Of a stretch of DNA of 64,000 nucleotides, positions 16,257-24,697 are shown one piece after another. Source of the stretch: Lachnospiraceae bacterium C10 (lineage in GTDB: Bacteria; Bacillota; Clostridia; Lachnospirales; Lachnospiraceae). The first letter of the stretch is position 1. Each line of letters starts with the position of its first letter. The notes under the pieces were generated by a model. That model was given only the letters and a program-made list of their open reading frames with translations, made no database searches and was not told where the DNA came from. Position numbers and translations under genes: made by a program. The DNA lies in the NCBI GenBank assembly GCA_900100095.1, contig FMTN01000008.1:62001-126000 (forward strand), in the 5' to 3' direction.

Positions 16257-17306
16257 CTTCTTACTGAAATTTTCCAATGCCACATCTTCCCGGAAGTCTC
16301 TGGCCGCTTCCATAAGCGCCTCTGCTTCCGGGATTGGCAATTTCCCTGTTGCAATACAATCCAATATAAAGGACAACTGCTGCGGATTGTCATGTTCAAA
16401 AAGATATCCGTTCACCCCGGGTGTAATGGACTCTATCATTCCGTCCACCGGTGTAGAAATCACCGGTATGCTTGCCACCATGGCTTCGATTCCCACAAGA
16501 GGATACCCTTCATATTCCGATGCAATAACAAGAAAATCAATAAGGCGATCCGACAGATAGCTCCAGGGCTGCTCCTGCCAGCCGCAGAATTCCACCCTCT
16601 CTTCAATCAAAAGCTCTGCCGCCAGCTGCTCAAGGGACTGCCGTTCATCCCCATCTCCTATGACCACAAGGGACCATTTGGATTCGGCACAGGCCATCGC
16701 CTTTAAAATAAGATCCACCCGTTTTTCCTCGGACAATCTTCCCACGTACAAAAGTGTATATCCCAAAGGATGTTTTTCCGGCACATTTCTTTGGCACTGC
16801 GTAAAATCCACAGGATTTTTCACAGGGAAGGCCTTTGTTTCTCCAAGAACTCCGGATATCTTGTCTGCCTCCTTCTTCGTTAGGCAAAGGATCCGATCCG
16901 CCAGTGTCAGATGCTGTATGCCTCCCACTCCATAGGTCTCGTAGGTGGCCACCGGTCCCTGAAGCCATGCAACGATCCGGCAGTTTTCTTCACATCCCAT
17001 GGTCCGGACAGCCTTTCTTGCGATATAGGTCAGATACGGCCAGGGAGTTGCAAGAATCACATCCGGTGTTCCCTCACGGGTCAGGAAGGTGGCATAGAAA
17101 TCATAAAAGCGGTCGATATGATCCACCTTTTGATCCGAAAGAGGATAAAAAGGAACAGACGGGTCCAGCCACTGTAAATGATTCCACACCATCTCCACCA
17201 CCCGGACCTGATGTCCCAAGTGAATCAGATGCAGTGCCACCCGATTAACCATTTTCTCTGCTCCGCCTCTTCCGGAAAAAGGAACCAGAATATCAATCTT
17301 TTTCAC
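16245..17306 (-). CDS. GT4 family glycosyltransferase
   Basis: This retaining GT-B glycosyltransferase has 353 residues. The N-terminal domain opens MKKIDILVPFSGRGGAEKMV with the usual glycine-rich acceptor loop. The C-terminal nucleotide-sugar domain has LLYVGRLSEEKRVDLILKA, VVIGDGDERQSLEQLA and the E-x7-E motif in SEYEGYPLVGIEAMVASIPV. It resembles the WaaB/lipopolysaccharide-type or capsular transferases, but the sugar cannot be read. It lies between the LicD genes and the HAD phosphatase gene, probably contributing to the same surface structure. Its 3' end overlaps the LicD copy 2 gene by 12 bases. Confidence 0.88.
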   Translation of the reverse strand: MKKIDILVPFSGRGGAEKMVNRVALHLIHLGHQVRVVEMVWNHLQWLDPSVPFYPLSDQKVDHIDRFYDFYATFLTREGTPDVILATPWPYLTYIARKAVRTMGCEENCRIVAWLQGPVATYETYGVGGIQHLTLADRILCLTKKEADKISGVLGETKAFPVKNPVDFTQCQRNVPEKHPLGYTLLYVGRLSEEKRVDLILKAMACAESKWSLVVIGDGDERQSLEQLAAELLIEERVEFCGWQEQPWSYLSDRLIDFLVIASEYEGYPLVGIEAMVASIPVISTPVDGMIESITPGVNGYLFEHDNPQQLSFILDCIATGKLPIPEAEALMEAARDFREDVALENFSKKLLF

Positions 17307-17344
17307 AGGTCATCCCTCCTTGGCTGCCCACCTCCATAATATCT

Positions 17345-18124
17345 TTATATTAAGCCAAATTTATCCAAAGCCTTATAGATTCCATCCTCTTTCATATGGG
17401 TCGTCACGTAGTCCGCTGCTGCTTTGGCATCCTCGGTTCCGTTTCCCATGGCTACACCGATTCCTGCCTGACGCAGCATATCCAGATCGTTCACCGAATC
17501 TCCAAAAGAAACGGTATTCTCCAACGGAATATCCAAAATCTCGCATACCTTACGGATTCCGCTGCCCTTGTCATGACCGACGGGAACCAGCTCCACCACC
17601 TCAGAATTATGCACAAGGAAGGTATACCGGTCTCCAAGTTCTCTGCGCACCGCTTCAATGTCGCAGCCTTTTGTGTCACAGGAAAGCTTGCTCATCTCCC
17701 ACTGTCCGTAATGGTCCTTGATGGAGAGAAGATTCTCTCCCAGCTCCGTTACCAGCTTGCTTCCGTAGGGATCGCCTCCAAAGTCCTCCATATCCATGTA
17801 GAGGTAGTCCTTCCCTTCAAGGATCGGCTTGAATCCATGGGCGCGAACCGTCTCCACCGCCTCAACTGCCTGCTGCGGATCAATTCTATGATAATAAAGA
17901 ACCTTTCCGTGCTCTTCGATCATGGTGCCGCATCCTGAAACGATACCGTCAAACCCGATATCCAACAGGTGCTCCGCTGTCACAAAGCCTCTGGTTCTTC
18001 CGGTATTTAAAAATGCCAGATGTCCCTTCTTCTGAAGAAGATGGATGGCCTCGACGGTAGAGGGTGGAATGACATTGTTCTGATCCCATAATGTTCCATC
18101 GATATCAAAGAAAACTGCTTTCAT
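17345..18124 (-). CDS. Cof-type HAD-IIB phosphatase
   Basis: This haloacid dehalogenase superfamily hydrolase has 259 residues. Motif I is FFDIDGTLWDQNN with the nucleophile Asp, motif II is AFLNTGRTRG, and motif III/IV is NTVSFGDSVNDLDMLRQAGI. The cap lies between motifs II and III, as in the Cof/YkrA group that dephosphorylates sugar phosphates, nucleotides or flavin intermediates. Its ATG overlaps the stop of the TPR gene (ATGA). The physiological substrate is not known; proximity to glycosyltransferases suggests but does not show a sugar phosphate. Confidence 0.88.
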   Translation of the reverse strand: MKAVFFDIDGTLWDQNNVIPPSTVEAIHLLQKKGHLAFLNTGRTRGFVTAEHLLDIGFDGIVSGCGTMIEEHGKVLYYHRIDPQQAVEAVETVRAHGFKPILEGKDYLYMDMEDFGGDPYGSKLVTELGENLLSIKDHYGQWEMSKLSCDTKGCDIEAVRRELGDRYTFLVHNSEVVELVPVGHDKGSGIRKVCEILDIPLENTVSFGDSVNDLDMLRQAGIGVAMGNGTEDAKAAADYVTTHMKEDGIYKALDKFGLI

Positions 18125-19533
18125 CGTTGTGTATCCTCTGCCTCTTCTGATGCAGCCTTAAGCTCCTCCACCTTTCTCGCAGAATTCCGGCCCTTGTAAA
18201 AGGAGCCATAGTCCTCTGCCACTTTGGTATAGTACTTCACTGCCTTATCGGTGTCTCCATTCTTTTCAAAAGACTCTGCCAGACGATAAAGCGCATCACC
18301 GTTTTCATAGGTCTCATCAATCTTAATGACGGTTTTAAACGCCTGAATTGCCTTGGCATAGTCTCCTGACGCCATTAAGTCCCGGCCTTCCTGATACTTT
18401 TCTTTCATAACCTGGGCATCAACGGACTTCGCCACTTCCTCATAAATGCTTTTACCATTGGTATCGAGCAGTGTCTTATTGACCTTCTCAAGAGCCGTAG
18501 AGGCAGCACCGTTGTCCTTTTCCTTTACAGCGTTCTCAGCTACAAGAAGCTGCTCATAGGAGCCCTTTACATCCGACTGACCTTCATACTTATCCAGCTT
18601 CTTCTGAAGCTGCTTCACTTCTTCCTTCAGCGAATTGGCATCACTTTGGGAAGAAGCCGCCTGTGAATTTGCATTCACCAACGCAGAGGCTGCGTCGGAG
18701 TTCGCCTTCTGCTTCATCGTCGGCATAACAAGGAACACACAGACCAGCACACCGATCACACCACCGATGAGAATATTAAACAATCCGCTCTTTGAATTAT
18801 CCAGAGCCTCAATAAAGGTCTGACGCGGCATGCGTACGGTATCATTTCCGTCTGTAAAGTCCACCACGCGACTCTGCTGCGCCTTTTTCTTTTTATTATT
18901 CTTACGTGCCTCTGCCAGATGCACCCTGACTTCCTGCTGATAGGTCGTGGTCAGCGCATTGTTGGTGTCAATCCTGGCTGCCGCCGAAAGGGATCGGTTC
19001 GCTTCAATATACTTCTCTTCGCGGATATCCAACAAAGCCAGAAGCTGATGGGCACGAACCATCTTCGGATTGCTTGAAAGCACACGCTTTAACTGAATCC
19101 TCGCCAGATCATAGTTGCCGTCCTGACAGTATGCAATCGCCTGATTAAATTTCTTCGTTGCATTGTCGATCCGGTCAAACATTCCGCTCTGACGCTGTAC
19201 CATGTCCAGATACCGGTCTGCCTCATTCTCCTCCGGAGCAAAACTCTTCGAGATCACCCACTCACGAAGCGCAAGAACCGGCTCACCGAATTCCATATAG
19301 ACAAGTCCCAGAAGGTTTCTCGCATCCGTATTCTTCTTATTATAACGAAGTGCACGGGACAGACAGACCATGGCTCCTGAAAGATCATGGCGCTTTGCAC
19401 GGACAAGTCCCTCGTTATACGCCTGATTGGATGACGCAATAATCATACGGTAGGCCTTCTGATGGGCTCCGCAATAGGAGCATCGTGTTGCCTGATCATC
19501 CACAGGAGATCCGCAATAAAAACAATCCTTCAT
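18121..19533 (-). CDS. Zinc-ribbon, TPR-repeat membrane protein
   Basis: The protein has 470 residues and no enzyme signature. In order: a zinc ribbon (CFYCGSPVDDQATRCSYCG, residues 4-22), cytosolic TPR-like helical repeats (about 35-200), a Lys-rich linker, one transmembrane helix (about 251-271), an extracytoplasmic coiled coil (about 280-320) and C-terminal TPR repeats (about 380-450). This topology suggests a scaffold that links cytoplasmic and cell-wall partners. It lies between the 48-aa gene and the HAD gene, overlapping the latter by four bases. AAGGAG precedes the ATG. The function is unknown. Confidence 0.75.
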   Translation of the reverse strand: MKDCFYCGSPVDDQATRCSYCGAHQKAYRMIIASSNQAYNEGLVRAKRHDLSGAMVCLSRALRYNKKNTDARNLLGLVYMEFGEPVLALREWVISKSFAPEENEADRYLDMVQRQSGMFDRIDNATKKFNQAIAYCQDGNYDLARIQLKRVLSSNPKMVRAHQLLALLDIREEKYIEANRSLSAAARIDTNNALTTTYQQEVRVHLAEARKNNKKKKAQQSRVVDFTDGNDTVRMPRQTFIEALDNSKSGLFNILIGGVIGVLVCVFLVMPTMKQKANSDAASALVNANSQAASSQSDANSLKEEVKQLQKKLDKYEGQSDVKGSYEQLLVAENAVKEKDNGAASTALEKVNKTLLDTNGKSIYEEVAKSVDAQVMKEKYQEGRDLMASGDYAKAIQAFKTVIKIDETYENGDALYRLAESFEKNGDTDKAVKYYTKVAEDYGSFYKGRNSARKVEELKAASEEAEDTQR

Positions 19534-19543
19534 GCCAATCTCC

Positions 19544-19690
19544 TTAATTCTTGCCTGCCTGCTGATCGCTTGTCATCTGCTTTAAGATATCAATCATATC
19601 CGTCAAGTCCTTGTTCTGGATGGCATCCTCTGCCTCTTTTACTTCCATACTCGGCTTGAACTTTTTTAATTCTTCATCAAAATCAATCAT
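19544..19690 (-). CDS. Small acidic protein, 48 aa, unknown
   Basis: A short reading frame with a GAGG-type ribosome site fits exactly between the cdd stop (8 bases upstream) and the TPR gene. The peptide begins MIDFDEELKKFKPSMEVKEA and ends LKQMTSDQQAGKN; it is charged, helical and has no membrane segment. Tight packing inside the operon and absence of another frame here support it as real. The function is unknown; it could partner the TPR protein. Confidence 0.6.
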   Translation of the reverse strand: MIDFDEELKKFKPSMEVKEAEDAIQNKDLTDMIDILKQMTSDQQAGKN

Positions 19691-19698
19691 TCCTCGCC

Positions 19699-20103
19699 TC
19701 ACTTCTCCAGCGCAAAGCCGGCCGGTAACAACTGTTCTAACGTATACTCATCATAAGCCGTTCCGTGTTCTTTTGCCAGAAAAATTCTAAAATCCCTGTC
19801 ACAAAACTCGCTTATGACCTGCCGGCAGATGCCACACGGTGTGCATGTCTCTTTGTCATCCCCCTCATGACCGCCTGTGATGGCAATGGCTTCAAATTCC
19901 TTCTCGCCTTCACTGACTGCCTTGAAAATGGCCGTCCTCTCTGCACAGTTGGTGGCTCCATAACTGGCATTTTCAATATTACATCCTGTATAGACTTTTC
20001 CGCTTTTGGTTAAAAGGGCAGCCCCTACCCGAAAACGCGAGTAGGGAACATATGCCTTTTCCATTGCATCATGAGCCTTTTTACAAAGTTCTAATTCTGT
20101 CAT
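19699..20103 (-). CDS. cdd: Cytidine deaminase
   Basis: Cytidine deaminase converts cytidine and deoxycytidine to uridine and deoxyuridine in pyrimidine salvage. The 134-residue homotetrameric type is recognised by the zinc sites CAERTAIFKA (proton-shuttling Glu) and TPCGICRQV, and the substrate site YSRFRVGAAL. Its ATG overlaps the valS stop by one base (TAATG), an unusual but tight coupling to a tRNA synthetase. Confidence 0.95.
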   Translation of the reverse strand: MTELELCKKAHDAMEKAYVPYSRFRVGAALLTKSGKVYTGCNIENASYGATNCAERTAIFKAVSEGEKEFEAIAITGGHEGDDKETCTPCGICRQVISEFCDRDFRIFLAKEHGTAYDEYTLEQLLPAGFALEK

Positions 20104-22745
20104 TACATCTGCTCCAGACGGGCTGTTACGTCCGCCATCATCTGCTCATACTGTGCAAGCTTCTCTTTCTCCTCTGCCACCTTTGCTTCCGGTGCCTTGG
20201 AGAGGAACTTCTCATTGGAAAGCATTGCGCGGCTTCTCTTAAGCTCACCTTCCAGTCTCTTCTGTTCCTTGCAAAGACGCTCCTTTTCCTTCTCCATATC
20301 CACCAGCTCGTTGAGTGGAATATATACGGTTGTATCCGGAATAACGAAGGATACAGCGCTCTGATCAACACCCTGTGTTCCTTCCTGCACCGTTACCTCA
20401 CTTGCGCCTGCAAGTCCTGCATAAATTCCGGTATTCTCCTCAAAGAGCTTTCTTACCTTCTCATCGGAAGATGTAATAATAAGAGCTGCCTTCTTGGATG
20501 GTGGAACGTTCATATCCTTACGTACGGTACGCATACCGCGAACCAGATCCTTGGCACGGGTTAAGATATTCTCTGCCACCGCATCGTTTCTCTTCTCATC
20601 GTACTGCGGCCATGCAGATACCATGATGGATGGCTGATCCGGATTCAGAGAGCAGTAAATCTCCTCTGTGATAAACGGCATATACGGATGTAACAGCTTA
20701 AGGGCCTCGGAAAGAACCGTCTTTAAGGTGTAAAGTGCTGCATTGGCAGATACCTTATCCTCATCACGATTATACATACGTGGCTTAACAATCTCGATAT
20801 ACCAGTCGCAGAACTCTTCCCAGATAAAGTCATATACCTTGGATACCGCAATACCAAGCTCGTATTTATCCATATTCTCCGTTACATCTTTTGCCAATGT
20901 ATTAACAAGAGAAAGGATCCAGCGGTCCTCAGTCTTAAGATCGCTCTCCTCAGGCTTTGTCAGGTCGAATCCTTCCAGGTTCATCTGGATGAATCTGGAT
21001 GCATTCCAGATCTTATTTGCAAAGTTACGGCTGTTCTCAACACGCTCCATGTAGAAACGCATATCGTTACCCGGTGCATTTCCTGTCATCAGAGTCAGTC
21101 TTAATGCATCGGCACCATACTGATCGATCACCTCTAACGGGTCAATTCCGTTACCGAGGGACTTACTCATCTTGCGTCCCTTGTCATCTCTTACAAGACC
21201 GTGAATCAGTACATGATGGAACGGAGCCTTTCCTGTCTGCTCGATTCCTGAGAACATCATACGGATAACCCAGAAGAAAATGATATCGTAACCGGTTACA
21301 AGGACATCCGTCGGATAGAAGTAATCCAGCTCCGGTGTCTTCTCCGGCCAGCCTAAAGTTGAGAATGGCCAAAGGGCAGATGAGAACCAGGTATCCAGGG
21401 TATCATTCTCCTGTGTAAAGTGTGTTCCGCCACACTTCGGACATACATCCGGAGCTCCTCCGCGCTGTACTACAAATTCACCGCACTCGTCACAGTAGTA
21501 AACCGGCATTCTGTGTCCCCACCAGAGCTGACGGGAAATACACCAGTCCTTGATATCGGAAAGCCAATGCTCATAGGTCTTACCATAGTTCTCCGGTACG
21601 AAGGTCATGTCACCCTGGTACATTGCATCCAGTGCAGCCTTTCCCATTTCCTTCATACGTACGAACCACTGTGGCTTAACCATCGGCTCTACTGTTGTAT
21701 GACAACGGTCGTGTGTTCCTACTGCATGGCTGTGTGGAACAACCTTTACAAGCAGGCCGAGATCCTCGAGATCCTTTACCATGGCCTTTCTTGCTTCATA
21801 ACGATCCATTCCCGCATACTTGCCACACTTGTTGTTCATGGTGGCATCATCGTTCATGATATTGATCTCTTCAAGATTATGACGCTTACCTACCTCGAAA
21901 TCGTTCGGGTCATGTGCCGGTGTGATCTTAACGCAACCGGTTCCAAACTCCTTGTCTACATAGGAATCTGCAACCACCGGAATGGTGCGGTCTGTCAGCG
22001 GAAGCGCAAGCTCTTTGCCGATCAGATCCTTGTAACGCTCATCCTCCGGGTTAACTGCTACTGCTGTATCTCCAAGTAATGTCTCCGGACGTGTTGTGGC
22101 GATCTCTACGTATCTTCCTTCCTCTCCTACGATCGGATAGTTGATATGCCAGAAGAATCCGTCCTGATCCTCATGCTCTACCTCTGCATCGGAAAGGGAT
22201 GTCTGACATACCGGACACCAGTTGATGATACGACTTCCCTTGTAGATATAACCCTTTTCATATAAACGAACGAACACTTCCTCAACGGCCTTAGAGCAGC
22301 CCTCATCCATTGTGAAACGCTCTCTGTCCCAGTCAGCAGAACTTCCCAGCTTCTTTAACTGATTGATGATGGTACGACCATACTCATCTCTCCAGTTCCA
22401 GCAGTGTTTCAGGAACTCTTCCCGTCCAATCTCTCTCTTGTCAATGCCCTTGTCCTTGAGCATGTTGGTTACCTTAACCTCTGTCGCAATTGCGGCATGG
22501 TCGGTTCCCGGCTGCCAGAGAGCCTCATAGCCCTGCATTCTCTTATATCGAATCAGGATATCCTGCATCGTGTTATCCAAAGCATGTCCCATGTGAAGCT
22601 TACCGGTAATATTTGGTGGCGGCATCACAATGGTGAACGGCTTTTTATCACGGTTCACCTGTGCATGGAAGTATCCGTTATCTTCCCATTTCTGATAAAG
22701 TCGATCCTCAATTTCCTTTGGATCATAAGTCTTTGCTAACTGCAT
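20103..22745 (-). CDS. valS: Valyl-tRNA synthetase
   Basis: This class I synthetase charges tRNA-Val. It has 880 residues with the HIGH motif as HMGH in PPPNITGKLHMGHALDNTMQ, the CP1 editing domain (ATTRPETLLGDTAVAVNPED), KMSKS in GRKMSKSLGNGIDPLE and the C-terminal coiled-coil arm ending EQMMADVTARLEQM. Two Cys pairs (CDECGEF, CPKCGG) in the middle form a zinc site. GAGGAGG precedes the ATG. It is preceded by a T-box leader, so expression should rise when uncharged tRNA-Val accumulates, and it leads a cdd-TPR-HAD operon. Confidence 0.97.
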   Translation of the reverse strand: MQLAKTYDPKEIEDRLYQKWEDNGYFHAQVNRDKKPFTIVMPPPNITGKLHMGHALDNTMQDILIRYKRMQGYEALWQPGTDHAAIATEVKVTNMLKDKGIDKREIGREEFLKHCWNWRDEYGRTIINQLKKLGSSADWDRERFTMDEGCSKAVEEVFVRLYEKGYIYKGSRIINWCPVCQTSLSDAEVEHEDQDGFFWHINYPIVGEEGRYVEIATTRPETLLGDTAVAVNPEDERYKDLIGKELALPLTDRTIPVVADSYVDKEFGTGCVKITPAHDPNDFEVGKRHNLEEINIMNDDATMNNKCGKYAGMDRYEARKAMVKDLEDLGLLVKVVPHSHAVGTHDRCHTTVEPMVKPQWFVRMKEMGKAALDAMYQGDMTFVPENYGKTYEHWLSDIKDWCISRQLWWGHRMPVYYCDECGEFVVQRGGAPDVCPKCGGTHFTQENDTLDTWFSSALWPFSTLGWPEKTPELDYFYPTDVLVTGYDIIFFWVIRMMFSGIEQTGKAPFHHVLIHGLVRDDKGRKMSKSLGNGIDPLEVIDQYGADALRLTLMTGNAPGNDMRFYMERVENSRNFANKIWNASRFIQMNLEGFDLTKPEESDLKTEDRWILSLVNTLAKDVTENMDKYELGIAVSKVYDFIWEEFCDWYIEIVKPRMYNRDEDKVSANAALYTLKTVLSEALKLLHPYMPFITEEIYCSLNPDQPSIMVSAWPQYDEKRNDAVAENILTRAKDLVRGMRTVRKDMNVPPSKKAALIITSSDEKVRKLFEENTGIYAGLAGASEVTVQEGTQGVDQSAVSFVIPDTTVYIPLNELVDMEKEKERLCKEQKRLEGELKRSRAMLSNEKFLSKAPEAKVAEEKEKLAQYEQMMADVTARLEQM

Positions 22746-22820
22746 GTTGTTTCCTCCTCATGTAGGTGATCACTGCCGGGGCAATGATCTGTCGTCTTGC
22801 AATCGGCTGACAGGTTTCAA

Positions 22821-22854
22821 GTCTCAGTCGGAGATTGTAACCCCGACTGAGATA
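22821..22854 (-). repeat. 35-bp palindromic repeat, copy A
   Basis: Minus strand: arm TCTCAGTCGG, spacer GGTTACAATCT, arm CCGACTGAGA, flanked by TA. The same sequence, spacer included, occurs on the plus strand at 24601-24635. This copy lies between the T-box terminator and valS, so it would be present in the read-through mRNA as a 10-bp hairpin. Confidence 0.8.
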
Positions 22855-22887
22855 AAAAAAGCCCCGTACAGCCAAACTGTACAGGGC
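22854..22887 (-). terminator. Regulated terminator of the valS T-box
   Basis: An 11-bp stem with a 5-base loop is followed by TTTTTTT on the minus strand. It competes with the antiterminator formed by the T-box sequence. Confidence 0.9.
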
Positions 22888-23127
22888 ATAATATCTTATC
22901 ATGCGGTACCACCTGTGACGATCCTCATCTTATCCGTAACGTGGACGGGACGGGAGAACTTACTTCTTAATCAACAAATGAAAACACCTGCCATTAAGCT
23001 CTGGTCTCTCCGGCTCCGAAGCTACCTTCTCTGCGTGCTCTGACAGATGACCTTCCAGCCCATGAGTCATCCTCTCTTATGACCGCCTTCGCAGATACTC
23101 CTCTTCATCTTCGCCTTTACATAACTG
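22854..23127 (-). promoter_or_regulatory. T-box riboswitch leader of valS
   Basis: The leader carries the T-box sequence AGGTGGTACCGCA (22902-22914) followed by a terminator hairpin (GCCCTGTACAG paired with CTGTACGGGGC, 22861-22887) and seven Ts. The upstream half folds as Stem I, with a CUGCG/CGCAG base; an AGGATGA loop and a GGCTGGAAGG segment correspond to conserved distal elements. The likely specifier codon is GUC at 23042-23044, a valine codon followed by A, in the expected internal loop. Binding of uncharged tRNA-Val would stabilise the antiterminator and allow valS transcription. Confidence 0.9.
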
Positions 23128-23133
23128 TTCTTC

Positions 23134-23162
23134 ATTATATAGCCTCAGAGAAAAATACGCAA
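23134..23162 (-). promoter_or_regulatory. SigA-type promoter of the valS leader
   Basis: Minus strand TTGCGT, 17 bases, TATAAT. The start would fall about 10 bases before T-box Stem I, as expected for a T-box transcript. Confidence 0.65.
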
Positions 23163-23205
23163 CCGGATGCATCACTTTTCCTGTTTAGATGCGTCTAATT
23201 TGTTG

Positions 23206-23234
23206 TTGACATATCCAACCTGCCATGATATTAT
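23206..23234 (+). promoter_or_regulatory. SigA-type promoter ahead of the FeoB-associated gene
   Basis: TTGACA, 17 bases, TATTAT on the plus strand: a near-consensus promoter about 85 bases before the gene at 23319. Confidence 0.7.
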
Positions 23235-23318
23235 CTTTCCAGAGCAAAGGAAATGAATAAACAAGGCTACTCACACAGCCCTGTTCCTCCTTCCTTGGCT
23301 TTGGAAAGTGAGGCTGAT

Positions 23319-23519
23319 ATGATCGCTAATGTTGTAATTCTGGGAATTATTGCAATTCTTGTATTTTTCTCCGTTCGCAAGATTTATACGGATCGCAAGA
23401 ACGGTGTACATTCCTGCAGCGGCGGTTGCGCCGGATGTTCCGGAAGTTGCTCACACACACATCTTTCAGATGATGAGGTGCAGCGTCGGCAGGCAAGATT
23501 GAAACATTCGATTCATTAA
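23319..23519 (+). CDS. FeoB-associated Cys-rich membrane protein, orphan
   Basis: This small membrane protein (66 residues from the chosen start) has one N-terminal helix (MIANVVILGIIAILVFFSVR) and a Cys-rich cytosolic segment (CSGGCAGCSGSC) followed by a His-containing tail. This is the layout of proteins usually encoded directly after feoB, the ferrous iron transporter. No feoA or feoB gene is present here. The ATG at 23319 is chosen because GTGAGG precedes it and the family starts with MIAN; a longer reading 22 codons upstream adds residues atypical of the family. Confidence 0.75.
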   Translation: MIANVVILGIIAILVFFSVRKIYTDRKNGVHSCSGGCAGCSGSCSHTHLSDDEVQRRQARLKHSIH

Positions 23520-23564
23520 AGCTTCCTAACACACATACTCTCTATACAATACTTTTTATGCAAG

Positions 23565-23600
23565 CAATAGCCCGGGAATGCCATCCCGGGCTATTGTTTT
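23565..23600 (+). terminator. Rho-independent terminator after the FeoB-associated gene
   Basis: CAATAGCCCGGGA pairs with TCCCGGGCTATTG around a 6-base loop and is followed by TTTT, with more Ts just beyond. Confidence 0.85.
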
Positions 23601-23740
23601 GCTGTTTTTTTTAGAAAAAAAGCAAAATACACAGATTTTTCATAAATGTATGCTAGACTTCCTTTTCGTAAATATGACGCCACCCCGCTTCTTTCCACGG
23701 GAATGAAAGGGTATGGTGTAACGAAAGCAAGGTAAAACAT

Positions 23741-24523
23741 ATGACTTCACAAGAATTTTTAACACAATACGGCTCCGTCAAAGGCGTCGTCCTCATGCTC
23801 CTGGTAGGCTTTTTCGCCATCGCCCTTTCTCTTGCCCTGATTATCCTATCTTCTTTTATCATGGGAAAACGATTCAAGGCCAAAAAGGAACAGGTGGAAT
23901 ATGCCAAGCTTGCCATTCTCAACCTGTCCGAGCGACTGTTTGAGCTTATTTTCTCTGCAACCTTCATTCTTCTGTTTGTTGCTTTGTATTTCATGTTCAG
24001 TTACTTCGGGGTGAACAGCGTCCCCCTGCAGGCCTTCTGGGAAAAGTATAACGGCATCATTCTCCTGATCTTCATTCTGATGTCCGTATCCCTCAACTCC
24101 TGGATGGACAATCATATTATCCCGCTAAAGTACCTTCGTCCCGGCGACCGGTCTGCCATGCGTCTGATCGGCATGATCTATATGATGGTGATTTTTATCT
24201 ATATCAAGTACATCTACGTTGACAGTAACTACGATGCCATTATCATGTACTTTATCACGCTGATCATCGGACGTTTCATCTATTTTGACGCTTCAATGAA
24301 GGACTTTCAGAATGTTATGAAAAATGCCCTGGACAGCCTTCCGCTTCTTTGCCTTGCCCTTATGTGCTCTGCTCTCATTGCACATTTCGGCTTCGGATCC
24401 GGATACCTTCTGCATAAGAACGGCGTTGTCTTCAATCTCTTCCTCGGTCACCTCTACCTTCTTGTCTGGATCTTCATTATCAATCGGTTGAAGCTTTTAA
24501 GACACATTATAAAAATGCTGTAA
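23741..24523 (+). CDS. Multi-spanning membrane protein of unknown function
   Basis: The 260-residue protein has about seven hydrophobic segments, at roughly residues 15-40, 65-90, 105-120, 140-158, 165-182, 200-218 and 228-248, so it is integral to the cytoplasmic membrane. No transporter signature, catalytic motif or signal peptide is recognisable; charged positions (RPGDRSAMR, FDASMKDFQ) lie in the loops. It has its own transcription unit, with terminators on both sides. I do not recognise the family. Confidence 0.7.
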   Translation: MTSQEFLTQYGSVKGVVLMLLVGFFAIALSLALIILSSFIMGKRFKAKKEQVEYAKLAILNLSERLFELIFSATFILLFVALYFMFSYFGVNSVPLQAFWEKYNGIILLIFILMSVSLNSWMDNHIIPLKYLRPGDRSAMRLIGMIYMMVIFIYIKYIYVDSNYDAIIMYFITLIIGRFIYFDASMKDFQNVMKNALDSLPLLCLALMCSALIAHFGFGSGYLLHKNGVVFNLFLGHLYLLVWIFIINRLKLLRHIIKML

Positions 24524-24568
24524 CTTATTTGTGTCCTTTACAACGGTATAATGACCCCATAATAATCG

Positions 24569-24600
24569 AGGGGCGGACAATTGTCTGCCCCTTTCTGTTT
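24569..24600 (+). terminator. Rho-independent terminator after the membrane protein
   Basis: GGGGCGGACAATTGTCTGCCCC forms a stem with one G-T pair, followed by TTTCTGTTTT. Confidence 0.8.
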
Positions 24601-24635
24601 TATCTCAGTCGGGGTTACAATCTCCGACTGAGATA
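24601..24635 (+). repeat. 35-bp palindromic repeat, copy B
   Basis: Plus strand: TA, arm TCTCAGTCGG, spacer GGTTACAATCT, arm CCGACTGAGA, TA. It differs from copy A only at the last positions and lies in the opposite orientation, 1.75 kb away. It follows a terminator and precedes the gene at 24698. Confidence 0.8.
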
Positions 24636-24697
24636 AACGCTCCGCGAGGATGCGCAGAGATTTGAACTACAACCGGGTTTTGGTAAGAGGTATCTGT

